Shown: positions 10,262 through 22,242 of the stretch, piece by piece
How positions within the stretch are numbered: position 1 is the stretch's first letter
How the letters are laid out: the number at the start of each line of letters is the position of its first letter
Assembly (NCBI GenBank): GCA_036897095.1
Contig: JAYMSP010002838.1
Coordinates: forward strand, 1-22,294
Direction: 5' to 3'
Origin: Plantago elongata
Taxonomy: Eukaryota > Streptophyta > Magnoliopsida > Lamiales > Plantaginaceae
DNA: 22,294 bases
The notes under the pieces: generated by a model
The model's database searches: none
Told to the model about the DNA's origin: nothing
Seen by the model: the letters and a program-made list of their open reading frames with translations, nothing else
Program-made: the position numbers and the translations under genes

Positions 10262-11706
10262 TTTGTTTTTCTTTTGTAATTTGAATCAGAGTGTGGTGTC
10301 ACGTGAAGGTTCGTTCCTAGTTAAATTCGGATTGATTTGCATATGTTAAACGTTGCCGACGACATAAAATTATGTGTATCTATTTCATTAATCACGTGTA
10401 CAATATACGTATATAGTACACTGGTAAACATCATCGTATTAATCATGTATTTATATTAAGTATTTTGTATTTTATTGATGTAAACTAGCCTCGTTACATA
10501 TTCATGTATTAATACGTACCAAAAATGTGATGCAATGAAAACGAAATGGGAATGTTCAGATATCATCAACTAATGAAAATCAAATTAAATACTTGGAAAG
10601 CATCAATTTATAGGTAATATTTTTGTACTGTCAAAATAACTCTCTTATTTCAATTCATACACATCTCTAATTTAAAATCTCATTTTCTTGCAGTTCCTTT
10701 CAATTTTATTTGTCCTTTTCTCTTTGAATCTTTGTACTTTATCTTTTAACTTTTTATCGTTGCTAAACTGCATTGTGGTCCAAATTAATAACTAGGATTG
10801 AAGCTTTTATAGACGTAATGTTGTTTAAGTGAGGCGGTTAAACATCTTGTCGATGATTTAATCGAGTTAATGAGATTTTACTATTAACTATCTAATCATA
10901 GCAATTTAATGTACGTAAAGTTTGAATATTTTTCTTCTATATATGTCATTTTGAGATTCAAACATCAAGCATAGACTATATAGTAATACTTTTCTAGAAG
11001 TTAGATCTTTCTCATATGATTGAAGACTAATATAATTGAACACACTGCAAATCTATTCTGCCTCTAACTTCCACAGACTTTTTACACGAGGGTGTGCAAA
11101 TTAACTTGACTAAAAATGATAGAGAGGGTTAGGGAATAGTGAATGATCAAAAGAGTAAATTCTGAAATTACATTATATGAGATTACATAATTATACAAAC
11201 TTTAATTCGAAAGACTAATAACTATCACATGTTTATATAGTTATGATGATCGTAAGTTTATTATCGATGAATTGAAACAACATAGTAAATGTTTAAACAT
11301 GTAATATTTGTGATATTCTATAATAAAACTTATTCGGTTAATGTTTAAAATAAGTGGTTAACCGGACAGAATAGAAGTCGCTAAACTGTAGGAGTTGTAG
11401 AATAGAGAGAGAGACAAACGACACCGAGTGAGAATAGCATTTTGTAGCCACGTTACGCCATAGTTTCTTATCGTGCGCCGAGAGAGAAGAAGAACATCAT
11501 ATGATAACATAAGAAACCAAATCGCTTTCATGGAATGAATCAATTGAACGAACGAATACCTTTCTGATCGATCTCAATTTCCCATTCATAAACCCTAATT
11601 CACTCCACAATCAGATTCCATCGTTTCCCTATCCCATCGTATTACATACTTCAAGCTCAATTCAGTGATTGACAACTGATTGATCGATTGAACAAGACTG
11701 TGATCG
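10262..11706. other. Spacer between the proline-rich protein gene and the PX-domain gene
   Basis: An AT-rich spacer of about 1.4 kb with no recognised gene. Two G-box cores (CACGTG) lie at 10300-10305 and 10393-10398. The last 300 bases or so, from the GAGAGAGAGAC run near 11405, look like the leader of the PX-domain gene. The short open frames in this part do not resemble known proteins. Confidence 0.5.
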
Positions 11707-14700
11707 ATGCAGCAGAGGCCAAGTCCACCCAAGCACAGGCACGATGGGACTTCGCCTCTGCCTTTGGGCATGGATTGGAGTCCTCCTCCTCGTATTTGGG
11801 TGTGTAATTTCTCATTTCGATTCATTACTGCCTTTTTCTGATTCTGCGACTTTGTTTTTTGTATAATCAATTATGGGGTATTGATCGTTTTAAGCATTTG
11901 GTGAATTTTTTATTTTACTGTTGATTATTAAGCTTCGTAATGCGTTTTTTATTACCGAAATAGCTGGTATCAGTAGTACTAGTGTTGATTGCTGCAAACT
12001 AGTGTAGAAGGTAGAAATGTGCATGTGTTGTAGTTTTGCTTCTTCAAATGTTTGCCGCAAGTAGTTATAGGTTGTGATCTATGTGGATTCATCGGTATCG
12101 TGGCGAGTCTTTGTTAGTGAAACAACTGTACTAATAGCAGTTGCCTAGTAGTTTAGACTTTGGATAGTGAAAGGTGAATACAGAAGTCTTACGAGGGTAG
12201 GGCTGAACGATCTTAAGAGGTATTTTTTAGATTGAAGTTGAATAAATTATGGCAGTATTCTTACTGAAGTTGCTAAGAAGAATGTTGTGTGTTCTTCAGT
12301 TTTAGATGCTAGTAACAGTACAATGGCTGTTTTTGTTGTTGAAATGCTATTTAGGAAGATAAAATACATTGGTTTTGAGCTGACATGACTGTTGTTACAT
12401 TTTCTTTTGATGTGGTAATTTTCAGGCTGGGAGAGAGACTGTTTGGCCTCATGATCCTCGCAGCGGATGGAGTTACTGCGTCACAATACCTTCCTGGATA
12501 GTGCTTGCGAAGTCGAGAGATTCAGACCCCACAGTGGTATTTTACTTTAGCTTGGAGGGATGTCTGTTGTTATGCATTGTGCTTACATATATGATAGTTA
12601 ATTGACCAAGTAACTGGATTGTTGAGCTGACTTGGATTGCAATTGTGCTTGCCATAGAAACTTTTGGCATTGGTATATCAGATTATATGTTGACCTAGTC
12701 TATCAGAGGCTGAATTTGTGTATTAAAGAGTTTGAGCATTTTCATCTGTATATGTATTTAATACCCTGTAAGCGAATCTGAAACCTAACTCTCTGAAGCC
12801 TGTATAGCTTTCTTGTTTCTTCGTGTATATATAAGTTAATGTATGGTACTTATACTGTGTTTGTTGTCATAAAAAGTTGAATATTATTATGAGGTTCAGA
12901 TTGTTATTTATGGTTTATGGCAGTGTTAAATATTCTCTTCACGTTGCACCATATTGGGTATATGTGAGTCTTGACATTTTTAAGTGGCAGTATTACAGGG
13001 TTCAAGTTGGTTTACAATCACCGGAAGGAATTACTGTTACAAGAACTGTTTTAAGAAGATTCAATGATTTTTTGAAGTTGCAAGCTGCTGTAAGTTTGGG
13101 GTGTTTATTGGAAATTGATGCTAACTTGCTTTTTGGACATTCCGGTTTGCTTGGAGATTACCTAACAGATTTTCTAAATCAGCAATTTGTATCAACTTTC
13201 GTTAACAGCTTAAAAGATTATTTCCACGGAAGAATTACCCACCAGCTCCACCGAAGGGACTCTTGCGAATGAAAACAAGAACGATGCTGGAAGAGGTAAT
13301 TGTTACATCTCATAATGTGCGGAGCTTTGAATTATTGGCAAAAACTGTTATGTAATTTTCTTACTTGTACAACTCAATCTGATCATTAATTAATTGAATG
13401 GTTGAACTTGTATCCTCCTTTCCTGTTTTCTTCTGGTGGTGAGGGGTTTACAGACAGTTTGTTTCGTGATGTATGATCACACGGGCCCTACGGTTTCCAA
13501 CTTCCGATTGTTTCTGAAACTATTTCTCTCTGATTGTGTGGATAATAGTATTAATATAAAACGCGGCTTCATTATTTCCAGTGCACTTATAATAACTGAA
13601 TGACTTTGTTTCTTACAGCGACGTAGTTCTCTGGATGAATGGATGACAAAATTGCTATCAGACATTGACTTGTCTAGGAGTGTTGTAGTCGCATCCTTTC
13701 TTGAACTGGAAGCTGCAGCTAGGTCATGTGAGTATAAACCATTGATATTTTCCTCTTACCCACCAACAAATAGAATCTTATCTCTCCAAGATTTAACGTG
13801 TGTTTTTCGGACTTCTTACACCAGACACTAGTTCTAAATTTCTCTTACCGTCTTATTAGCATTTCAAGAAGATGGCCAACCCAGTCAGGATTCAGATGTT
13901 TCTGCGAACACAGCGGGCTCCTCTCTTCCTGTTCAACTGAGTTCTAGCATATCTTTTGCCGATGGCAGTGCATCAGTGACATCAGAATATGGTAGTGATG
14001 TAGCTTATGAAACGTCTGAGATTGGTACCTCAAGTCTGGGAAGGGATAACAGCTCTGAAATTGGGTTAGATGATCCCTCTCTGGAGGATGAATTATCAAG
14101 CCCAATCGATAAGTTTGTCAAGTATGGCATGTCAAATATTGATGAAGGCTTGTCTATGGGGCATGCTATTCTTGAGCAGCTTGAAAGTTTGCCAAAGCAT
14201 AAAGTGCATGCCAGGGATTACCATAGTAATTTGGATCGCTATGCGAGCAATGGAAGTTCTTCTAAGACCTCCCCACATAAGACAGATAATTTGGAGGTCT
14301 TGTCAGAAGCCGACTATGGTACAATGGCTCACCATGTTCGCAAGCTGTCAAATGAAAGCATTGGAAGTGACAAGAGTTCCCAAAGAGGGAATGAATTGTC
14401 AAATTCAGCATATCCTCATTCAAATGGGTACAGAACTCTTGACTTCAGAAGCAGGGCTGATGTCTCTACAACTGTTGCAGACTCGGATTATCAGCTCCCG
14501 GATAATGTGCAGCTGATGGTCCCTCTGGATCAACGGCAGAAAATGAATAGGTTACTCAAAACAATGCAGCGGCGTCTGATGACTGCGAAAACCGATATGG
14601 AAGATCTGATATCTAGGCTGAACCAAGAAACCGCTGTGAAGGACTATCTGGGGACCAAGGTATTCAAATCCTGTACCTGATTTTTGTTCTTGCATTTACT

Positions 14701-17500
14701 ATCTTCTGTCAATAATCTCAGTGTATAACCGATCCCTTCACCTTATTCATTTCGGGAAATTGAGGAAACAACATTCATGGATAGTACAGTCGTGTAATTT
14801 TAAACTGTACATTGTACTGATAGAAAATGCTAAGATTTACATCACAATTACGTAAATGATCTGTATGGTTTGTTTTTAAGATGTGGAGTGAAGATGGAAG
14901 TCCTTGAGCTATGCCTTCGTTTTATGTATTGTATATATTTATCTCTGGTGTATGCCTACAGCTAGTACCTCATGTATCTGTCCACTAGAAACACATAACC
15001 AGACTGTCCTTAAAATGCCATCAGCAATGACCATCTTGCCTGGAGCCACCAAAGGATTGTCTTGCTAAATACAGCTAGAATGTGTTTTTTGATACTGAAA
15101 TTATGTTTTACCAAGTCTTACTAATGGCCACCATAACTCGTCATGTTGTACTCGAGAACCATGTCCTGCCCTTGCCAGAATATGTTCAGAAGCAGTAAAA
15201 ATCAGCAATGTCTTCTGATTTATGTATTCTAAAGTTGAAAATTATAACTTTGATACATGATTCCTAGGAAACTTTTCTGCAATTTTTCTTAGAATTTCAG
15301 GAATTGTGTTAAAACAACTCCTGACCGCATTGCATTAGACTTCCCTTTACTTATTTCCTTTTCTCCACCCATGTTGTGTTTCCTGCTTAATAGGGTATGA
15401 TGACACTAGATTAATTTAAAATCTACTTATCCTAGAGGATTTGGATCTTACAATTGACGATGCATCCCAGGTGAAAGATTTAGAAGTGGAGCTTGAAACT
15501 ACTAAACAAAAAAGTAAAGAGAACTTGGAGCAGGCTGTACTAATTGAAAGAGAAAGAGTGACCCAGATGCAATGGGACATGGAAGAACTACGGCGGAGAT
15601 CAATGGAAATGGAATTGAAATTGAATTCTCAGCAGGTTGAGTCTTACTTGCTGTTGTCTTCTTACCACAGGCTTGTCTCATTATCATTATAAATAACTCT
15701 GGGTTGTTATGAACTCTTTTAGGCCGAAAGTACTAGTGAGTTCTCAAGTTCACCAAGCAATCAGAAACATGTCTTGCAGCAGCAGTTGGGTTCTGCCAAG
15801 CAGTACGAAGATTTGTTGAAGCAATATCAGGAGCTGGAAGGGAAGTCTAAAACTGATATCAAAGTTCTTGTAAAAGAGATTAGATCTCTAAGAAAATCTC
15901 AATCAGAACTAAAACAGCATCTGGATCAATCCAATGAAGAGAAATTGAGAGCAGAGGTACAACTTAGCTTCTCTATATGAGAGCAGCATGCAACTCAATT
16001 ATAATTATTTATTCAGGATAAGAGGTCTCCTGGTGATGTGCATGTTGTCTCCATTATCATCTCATGAAATTGAGCATCGTAACTGTGAGCTGTGTTGTTT
16101 ATCCTCTGATATTTATGGACTTATGGTAGTTGCATAATTCTTCTAATGAGAATGAAATCCATTCACCAAGTTTCTTGTGCTACTAATTGGAGCTTTACTG
16201 AAAGTGGTGAAAAATCGTATATTTTAGCACTTTAATCTTGGATAATAATTTGTGGTGAAAGATGCAAGTATGAGAGGGCATGTAACTAGTAGAGCATCTC
16301 CATATTTAAATGTCCAACCCCGAGGAAGCACGAGAAGACTGTAGTATGCAGAACAGGATCTTCCAACTCTATTTCTTAAACTTCGAAAAAATCCCTTGTT
16401 AGCCTTTTTGTATGTGTGCATTGATATATCTGGTTGGCTGTTTCCCTTGCCTTTTTTTTTTTTTTTTAAAGTACCTTTATAATCCAAAGATCAGATATAT
16501 CGTGTATTCAACTTTTTATTGCATGAATGCATGTACTTATTTCGTGAAATGTGACTAATGCTGATCTTAGAACCTGAATATGACCTTTGCAAACTTCTAT
16601 GACCGAGCTCAGGAACTACTCCAAAAAGAAAGATACAGAAATGAGCAAACGCAGACCTCACTGAGGAAATTGCTGGATAGGTGCAAGGGTCTTCATGATG
16701 AGCTTCAGGACTGCAATGTTCCTTGCTTGATACCAGAAAAAGGAGACCTACCTACAAATAGCCCATCATCATCAGATCTCTTGGATCTCGTAGAAACGTC
16801 TGACAATCAACTGGGCCAACTTCTTGCTGAGGTACCCATGGATTTTGCAATTGTTTTCATGTTTTGTTTTGCTACATCATCAAAAACCTGAATTACCATC
16901 CACAAGTTTCTTTAAACTAAAACTCCTAGTGTTACATTGTTTTATCAAGTATAGTTTTTGAGTTTGAACTACTTTTCAGTCTGTATTTAGAATTTTCCAA
17001 CTTACAGATGCCTGTCTGTGAATCAACTTAGAAAAACCTTGCCATTGTAATGAACAAATATCAATAGATTTGAGGGAGCCATAGAACAAGGGGTTCATCT
17101 TTTAGCTTCAGTGTGCTTCTTACGGAGCCAGTCAGCCAGCATCCGTTCTTAGTATCAATTGAAGTTTGGATGTATCCTTCTTTAATTCTTAACTAGACAT
17201 TTATCATTATTATAGCTTCAACTTCAGCTTGCCTAATTTCAACCATCTAAATGGGAGCAGGTTCGTCATTTAGCCGAGGATGCTGACTCTGCCTCAACCA
17301 CCGAAAGAGTAGCCGGCTTGGATGATGTATTGACCTTAGATGAGGAGCTACGCCAGATGCTAAAGAGTATCTTAGTTGATAGTGGCGTATTAAGAAAACA
17401 AGTGAACTCTCTTATTCTTCATGCTTTTCAAAAGAACAAAGAACAAGAGAAAGTTGATACCAAGGTACATTCAGATGTAAATGAACCAAGTGAGATATAG
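11707..17500 (+). CDS. EREL: PX-domain coiled-coil protein, EREX/EREL family (complete, 10 exons)
   Basis: Exons: 11707-11799, 12426-12536, 12991-13089, 13209-13295, 13619-13727, 13860-14659, 15471-15635, 15723-15956, 16613-16831 and 17261-17500; all are GT-AG, giving 718 aa. The N-terminal tail ([20 protein letters not shown]) and the next block ([19 protein letters not shown]) are family hallmarks. The PX domain covers about 45-165, with RRFNDF at 90-95, the proline-rich loop PPAPPKG at 112-118 and RRSSLDEW at 131-138; it should bind endosomal phosphoinositides. Residues 167-390 are Ser/Asp-rich and probably disordered. Coiled coils follow at about 395-490 and 505-605, and a final helical part ends at 718. 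Arabidopsis EREX and its relatives are effectors of canonical Rab5 GTPases and aid transport to vacuoles; that role is transferred by similarity. Introns of 811, 656, 626, 454, 429 and 323 bases hold no recognised gene. An alternative acceptor for exon 9 is described in the findings. Confidence 0.95.
16452..16467. repeat. T16 homopolymer in intron 8 of the PX-domain gene
   Basis: A run of sixteen T lies about 145 bases before the exon 9 acceptor. It is too far upstream to be the acceptor's own pyrimidine tract and is probably a slippage-prone simple repeat. Confidence 0.8.
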
Positions 17501-18252
17501 AATTTCCAGGCACAGCTCAGCATCTTTTTTGACCAACTGTTTGTAAAGTGACAAGGAGTATATATTACTCCCAATTACTACAATGGATGTGAATAATCTG
17601 CCGTTGTAGAGTGCTTGTATTAGAAATTTTTTTACTGCCATCTTAATACACTTATAGTCTGAGTACTTGAGTTCACTGAAATTACCCTGTAGATTCAGTA
17701 TATTCTCTTTGTTAATTTTGTTCACTGCGAAAAAGTAAAAACTGAACAAATGATGTTGGACGGAAGGAGTGTGTGGTATACAATGGGTTTACATGTATAA
17801 ATTTCATTAATTTGGTTGTGTTTTATCAATTCGATTTGGTCCTGCAACTTGTGCAATTGAAGTTCTGTAGCAATTTTGTTCTTGAGAAACATTTTAGTAC
17901 AGAAATTTTCAGGCAGTCCTATCATGCTGGATGTATGATTTATGGTTATAGAAGGATAACTAGAATGTTGGAGTTAATTCTGTTAAGATGCAGTAACCAA
18001 TGATTGCAGTCGCATCAGATATGCGAAGATGGAAATTTTACCCTTCACAGGGCAAAGAACTCTGAAATTTATCTTAAAATCAGTAGCCAACAACTGCCTA
18101 CTTGCCGAATGAGACATGGAGAAAACAAAAAGGATAGAATTCTAATCGAAAACAAGGTTCCTTCTGCAAAAAGCCAACACTGCAACTTTCTTGTGACCTC
18201 AGCTCTTCCAGAAAATTGCTTTAGGCTGTTCATTCATGTACGTGCTCTTACC
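17501..18252. other. Convergent 3' region between the PX-domain and APT genes
   Basis: The two genes point at each other across 752 bases, so this holds both 3' untranslated regions. Weak open frames at 17773-18003 and 18004-18270 (plus) show no similarity I recognise. No canonical AATAAA was spotted close to either stop. Antisense overlap of the two transcripts is possible. Confidence 0.55.
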
Positions 18253-21200
18253 TCAACAACCATTTTCTAATTCACGCGGCTCCACAAGTATGTAGAGTGG
18301 TCTTCCATTTAACCTGTTCTGTCCCTGAAACAGAAAAAATGAAATGGTTTGTAAAAGCAAGTCGAAAGTTGTACGTTGAACCAAACATAATAACAGCAAC
18401 ACAAGATCAAATGATACATAGATCATTAATATGAAAATGTGCACCTTGTGTGTAAGAGAACTCGTACGGACTTCTAAAAGTACACTAAGTAGCCTCTATA
18501 CGCACCAGAAGTCGGAGGACACTTTTATGGGTTCTGCTCGGTGCCTCTCTGCGTGTGCTAATGCTTACTAGAGTCTAGAAAAATGACTCAGTAATTTATC
18601 AAAATCAGCTTCTTTAGCTTATTTTAAGATTGTCAAAAGAATTGCTTATGCCAACAATCAATTTGTACTTATGCTACAGAAAAGCTATAATCAGTTTTAA
18701 AAAATACACTTATTATGCTCTCAAAGAGGCAAGCAAAAGTGATAATGTATGTTAGTGGTTGATTATAATAACATGGTGGTGATTAATGATGTTGTCTTGT
18801 TTAAGGTTAATAATGTGTAATGTGTAAGTGGCTGATGTGATAATACAATTTTGGATCTTCCTAACATAAACATATCATTAATCAGCACAATTTTAGGCCA
18901 ATGAAAGATGATGCCAAACAGATGAGATGAGAGCAAATCCAAATATCAGAAGCTTTTGCTTCAGTTGAAGTTAAAAACTTTCAATGAAAATTGAGAAGCA
19001 TCGCTTAAAGGGAACAATGCAAAACTGTGCTAATGAGAGCCGTGGGTGTGAACGCAAAGTTTAGCCATTCGCTCACTCACTAATTATGGATTACATTATG
19101 AATCCAGCTAGTCCACTACTTGATGGATTAAGACAGAAATTCTATAGTTATAATTAAGTACCATTCATGAAGATATTCATCTTGTGATAAAGTTATGGAC
19201 CACACTTTAGTGGCAGATAGAAATAATCAATATCTTACCAGATAAAAGAATGGAAACAAAGTAATCTAATGGTACTTATTGCTAGCGCATTTGTGCAATT
19301 ACTCACTACTTCATCATTCAAAGAAACAAGAAAGGTTCAGTTTTCCCTTGACGTAACTCTGTGCTTCGTGTAATTAGACAGAAGTGTAGCTCTATGTTCA
19401 TGTAATTCTGTACAGATAGGAAGAGCTAAATTATTTTCGCGGAGTAACATAAAGCTAAGCTTACCTTGACCTCCGGTAATCCAATAACGCAGGCGCATTC
19501 AACCACCTCGGCCCCCATACGTTCTGCAAAACAAGCGTAAATATTGTTATTTTCCAGTTATAATCAAGATCCAAGAAAACTTGTCACAGTTTCATGACTG
19601 CATTAGAATACGGTAGGGTCTGCGACACCAACCCAGAAGTTTAATTGCGGCAGAAAGGGTCCCACCGGTAGCAACCAAATCATCAATGACCACTGCCTTT
19701 TCACCTTGCTGTACAGCACCAACATGCATCTCTAGACAATCTTTGCCATACTCCAGCTCATAAGCTTCTGAGATCACTTTGCCTACATGTCCAATTGTAG
19801 ATTTTAATAAAAAGGCAATCTAAAGAATAGTCACGAGAAAATGATTGTGCAGAAAACAAACAATGAACTTTCCAAAACTAAATCCAACTTTCAGATATTG
19901 CACCAATCTGAGGATATATTGTGTCTATCATGTAACATAATAAAGTGAGAAAGTGGATTCATCAGTGGAAATAATTTATTTATCAGCACAAAATGGCATG
20001 TCTTCTTAATGGTTTGAGGTTCTAAGTACGAGCATCGATTAGCATATTACGATAGCAACAAATGCATAATTTAATCAATTTCATAAACTAGTTGAGCATT
20101 TGAGTCTAGTTATGGCTTTCTAATAGCAAAGCTGCAAAATCTGGACTTGCAAACACCTACCTAAGTTATTTCTAACCTGCTATTCTCTGCTATGATCATT
20201 TTCGGCATTTCAAAGTGCACACTACATCATTAGAACAAAACAGGATATTGGACCGAAATATCATAAAACCATATGGGCATATAAGTACACAACCCACCAT
20301 TCATAATTGTTTCAATTCCAGATGCGACACGAATATTGAATTTATTAATGTCAAGTTCTCTGTCACGCAACATCATTATGATACTTGGATAATTGGAACA
20401 TATTGCAGATCAAAGCATTCCCTACTTCTAGGAGAAACAAGGCCCCATATTCCGGTGAATAATACAGTACTATTTCTAGGTTCAGTAGGTGAAGTCTTAA
20501 ATTTCAATGCCAGCTTGAAGATCAAGAAAAAAACATCTCATCAAGTTGCATTATCACTTTATATCTTTACATGTCCTCTTCTATCAGTTGTTGACATCAT
20601 ATCTTTCTTCAATATCTTAACAATCAGTTCGGATCATGACTAGTCAGATTATATATCTCCTACATTTATAGAGTTGTATAGGCCATTTCCGACACGAAAC
20701 GAAACTAACTGCTTCAAGGCTTAGTTGGCTATTAATTTCATTCTTATCTTACCAGGCTACCACATTACTGTCAATAAGTAAAACAACCAGAATGCAGACA
20801 ACTAATTTACAGTGTCAGGACAAACATACCGGGTAATTTCCCCGGTTTTCGCAAGGGAACAAACTTGGCACCGATAGCCAATGCCACAGATGGACCAAAC
20901 ATGAATCCTCTAGCCTCAATTCCTACCAGACAAGGTAACAAGAGGAACAAGAATTAAAACAAATCTGTGTAGAGAACAAATTTGCATCCAACTTAATGTC
21001 ACTGTCAGTAAAAGCAACAAGAATTAAGCAAATGCAACTCCAGATGTAAAAGTTGAGGTAAATCCCAATTTTGCTCAACTTTTTGTCAGATTCCAACATA
21101 ATGTAGTTAAACAATTTGATTCTCAATAACACGACTCAGACAAATCTAGAAAGTGAACACAAGAAAACAAACACACATGAATTCTGAAAAAGAAAAACAT

Positions 21201-21565
21201 AGAACAAGAATTAGAACAAAAACAAGAGAAGAGAGTAAACATACAAACCTGCAACAACAGAAATGTCCATGTCTTTATACCTATGGACAAAAATGTCCAC
21301 TGTGTCTTTGAACACTTGATGATTCAGAAGCAGAGTTGTAATATCTTGAAACATAATTCCTGAAGAAAACAAAACCATAGTAGTAGTATTTAAAAAAAAA
21401 AAGTGCATGTAATGTAGAAAACAATCAAGAATTATGAAACAAAAAAAACCCAAATGCAAGATTGAATTGGAGACCTGGTTTAGGGAAATGGGGTATGACT
21501 CTAATTGCTTGAGAAATTGAGTCAAGCCTCTTGTCTCCTTTCAAGCCATTTTCAGCAGCAAACAT
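18253..21565 (-). CDS. APT: Adenine phosphoribosyltransferase (complete, 6 exons)
   Basis: Exons in reading order: 21565-21475, 21359-21249, 20922-20830, 19782-19633, 19523-19465 and 18324-18253; all are GT-AG, and 576 bases give 191 aa. It converts adenine and phosphoribosyl pyrophosphate to AMP in purine salvage; in plants some isoforms also convert cytokinin bases to nucleotides. The PRPP-binding loop [12 protein letters not shown] is intact at 129-140. Other family blocks are [15 protein letters not shown] (25-39), [20 protein letters not shown] starting at 68, and [10 protein letters not shown] near the end. The length fits type I APRTs without an organelle-targeting extension, so a cytosolic location is likely. 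The MFAAENGL start resembles the APT2/4/5 branch rather than APT3, from memory. The start ATG is the first in frame and opens the family N-terminus. Introns 3 (1,047 bases) and 5 (1,140 bases) hold no recognised gene; the 142-codon plus-strand frame at 20215-20643 lies in intron 3 and looks like chance. Confidence 0.96.
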
Positions 21566-21695
21566 TTTTCTTGTTTTGTTTTTAAAAAAAAATATGTCTG
21601 GTTGGTTTAGAATAAAAATGTTGTTGTGCTTGTATGTCTGTATATTTGTTAGTAGTAGTACAGTGGATTTATAGCAAGGGAATTGAAGAGAAGAG

Positions 21696-21714
21696 GTGAG
21701 TGAGTGAGTGAGTG
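21696..21714. repeat. GTGA microsatellite
   Basis: Nearly five units of GTGA in uninterrupted tandem, 131 bases upstream of the APT start codon, in its leader or core promoter. Confidence 0.9.
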
Positions 21715-21777
21715 CAGTGTATTTTCTCTTGGTTCAATGGCTTTTTCTTGTTTGGTTTTTCAAGTTGCAAACAATAG

Positions 21778-21802
21778 GATAGATAGATAGATAGATAGAT
21801 AG
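21778..21802. repeat. GATA microsatellite
   Basis: Six GATA units plus one base in perfect tandem, about 210 bases upstream of the APT start. A likely length-polymorphic marker; GATA repeats also resemble motifs of light-regulated plant promoters, but no function can be claimed here. Confidence 0.92.
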
Positions 21803-22026
21803 TAGTACTATACTACTGGCAAGCAAAAATGAATACATTTTTAATCTCCTTTTTTCGAATTTACAATTACAACAGTGAAGTGGTATGTAAGCATAGTAAT
21901 AAAAGATGAAGAAGAAGAAATCTTTCTTTCTCTCTTTTGTAGGATGGGATGGTATCTTCTGTACAATACAACTTTTAAGAAATTTTTTTGCTGCCCAAAA
22001 AACTTAAAGGCAACCAACACTTACGA

Positions 22027-22188
22027 TACAGGTCTTAAAAAAATTTACTTCTACATAGTATACAGGTTTTAAAAAAATTTCATCATTTTAGAATATAGAA
22101 GTCCTATAAACGCACCATCCCAATTCATGATCAATTTGTTACAGAAGCCTAATTTTTTAAGACATGTATACTATGTAGAAGTAAATTT
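22027..22188. repeat. Inverted repeat with 23-bp perfect arms, plus a 20-bp direct repeat
   Basis: The arm at 22041-22063 (beginning AAATTTACTTCTACATAG) is the exact reverse complement of 22166-22188. Pairing continues inward imperfectly through an A-rich block (about 22064-22078 with 22150-22165), leaving a loop of about 70 bases. In addition, 22027-22046 and 22061-22080 are direct repeats matching at 19 of 20 bases. The structure resembles the remnant of a MITE or foldback element inserted before the Rab exon. No target-site duplication was identified. Confidence 0.8.
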
Positions 22189-22242
22189 CTACTGTCAACA
22201 ATATAGCATAACATGCCGATTATTTGTTTCTGTGTTTTGCAG

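Larger units (their letters stand above)
21566..22242. other. Divergent promoter region of APT and the Rab GTPase gene
   Basis: The 677 bases between the APT start (minus) and the Rab exon (plus) must hold the APT promoter and leader and probably the Rab first intron. They include a GTGA/GAGT microsatellite (21696-21714), a GATA microsatellite (21778-21802) and an inverted repeat (22041-22188). No first exon with a RABD-like start (Met-Asn-Pro-Glu-Tyr type) ending in TA before a GT donor was found. Confidence 0.6.

Noticed and set aside
14070..14516. 148-codon plus-strand frame
   Set aside because: It lies inside exon 6 of the PX-domain gene in another frame and shows no family features.
15438..15470. 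In-frame upstream extension of PX-gene exon 7 (11 codons)
   Set aside because: The AG before 15438 is a poor acceptor, and the family sequence continues directly from TK to VKDLEVELE, matching a start at 15471.
18004..18270. 88-codon plus-strand frame next to the APT 3' end
   Set aside because: No similarity recognised, and it overlaps the APT last exon and 3' region on the other strand.
20215..20643. 142-codon plus-strand frame
   Set aside because: It sits in intron 3 of APT on the opposite strand, has no recognisable domain and looks like ordinary AT-rich intron sequence.
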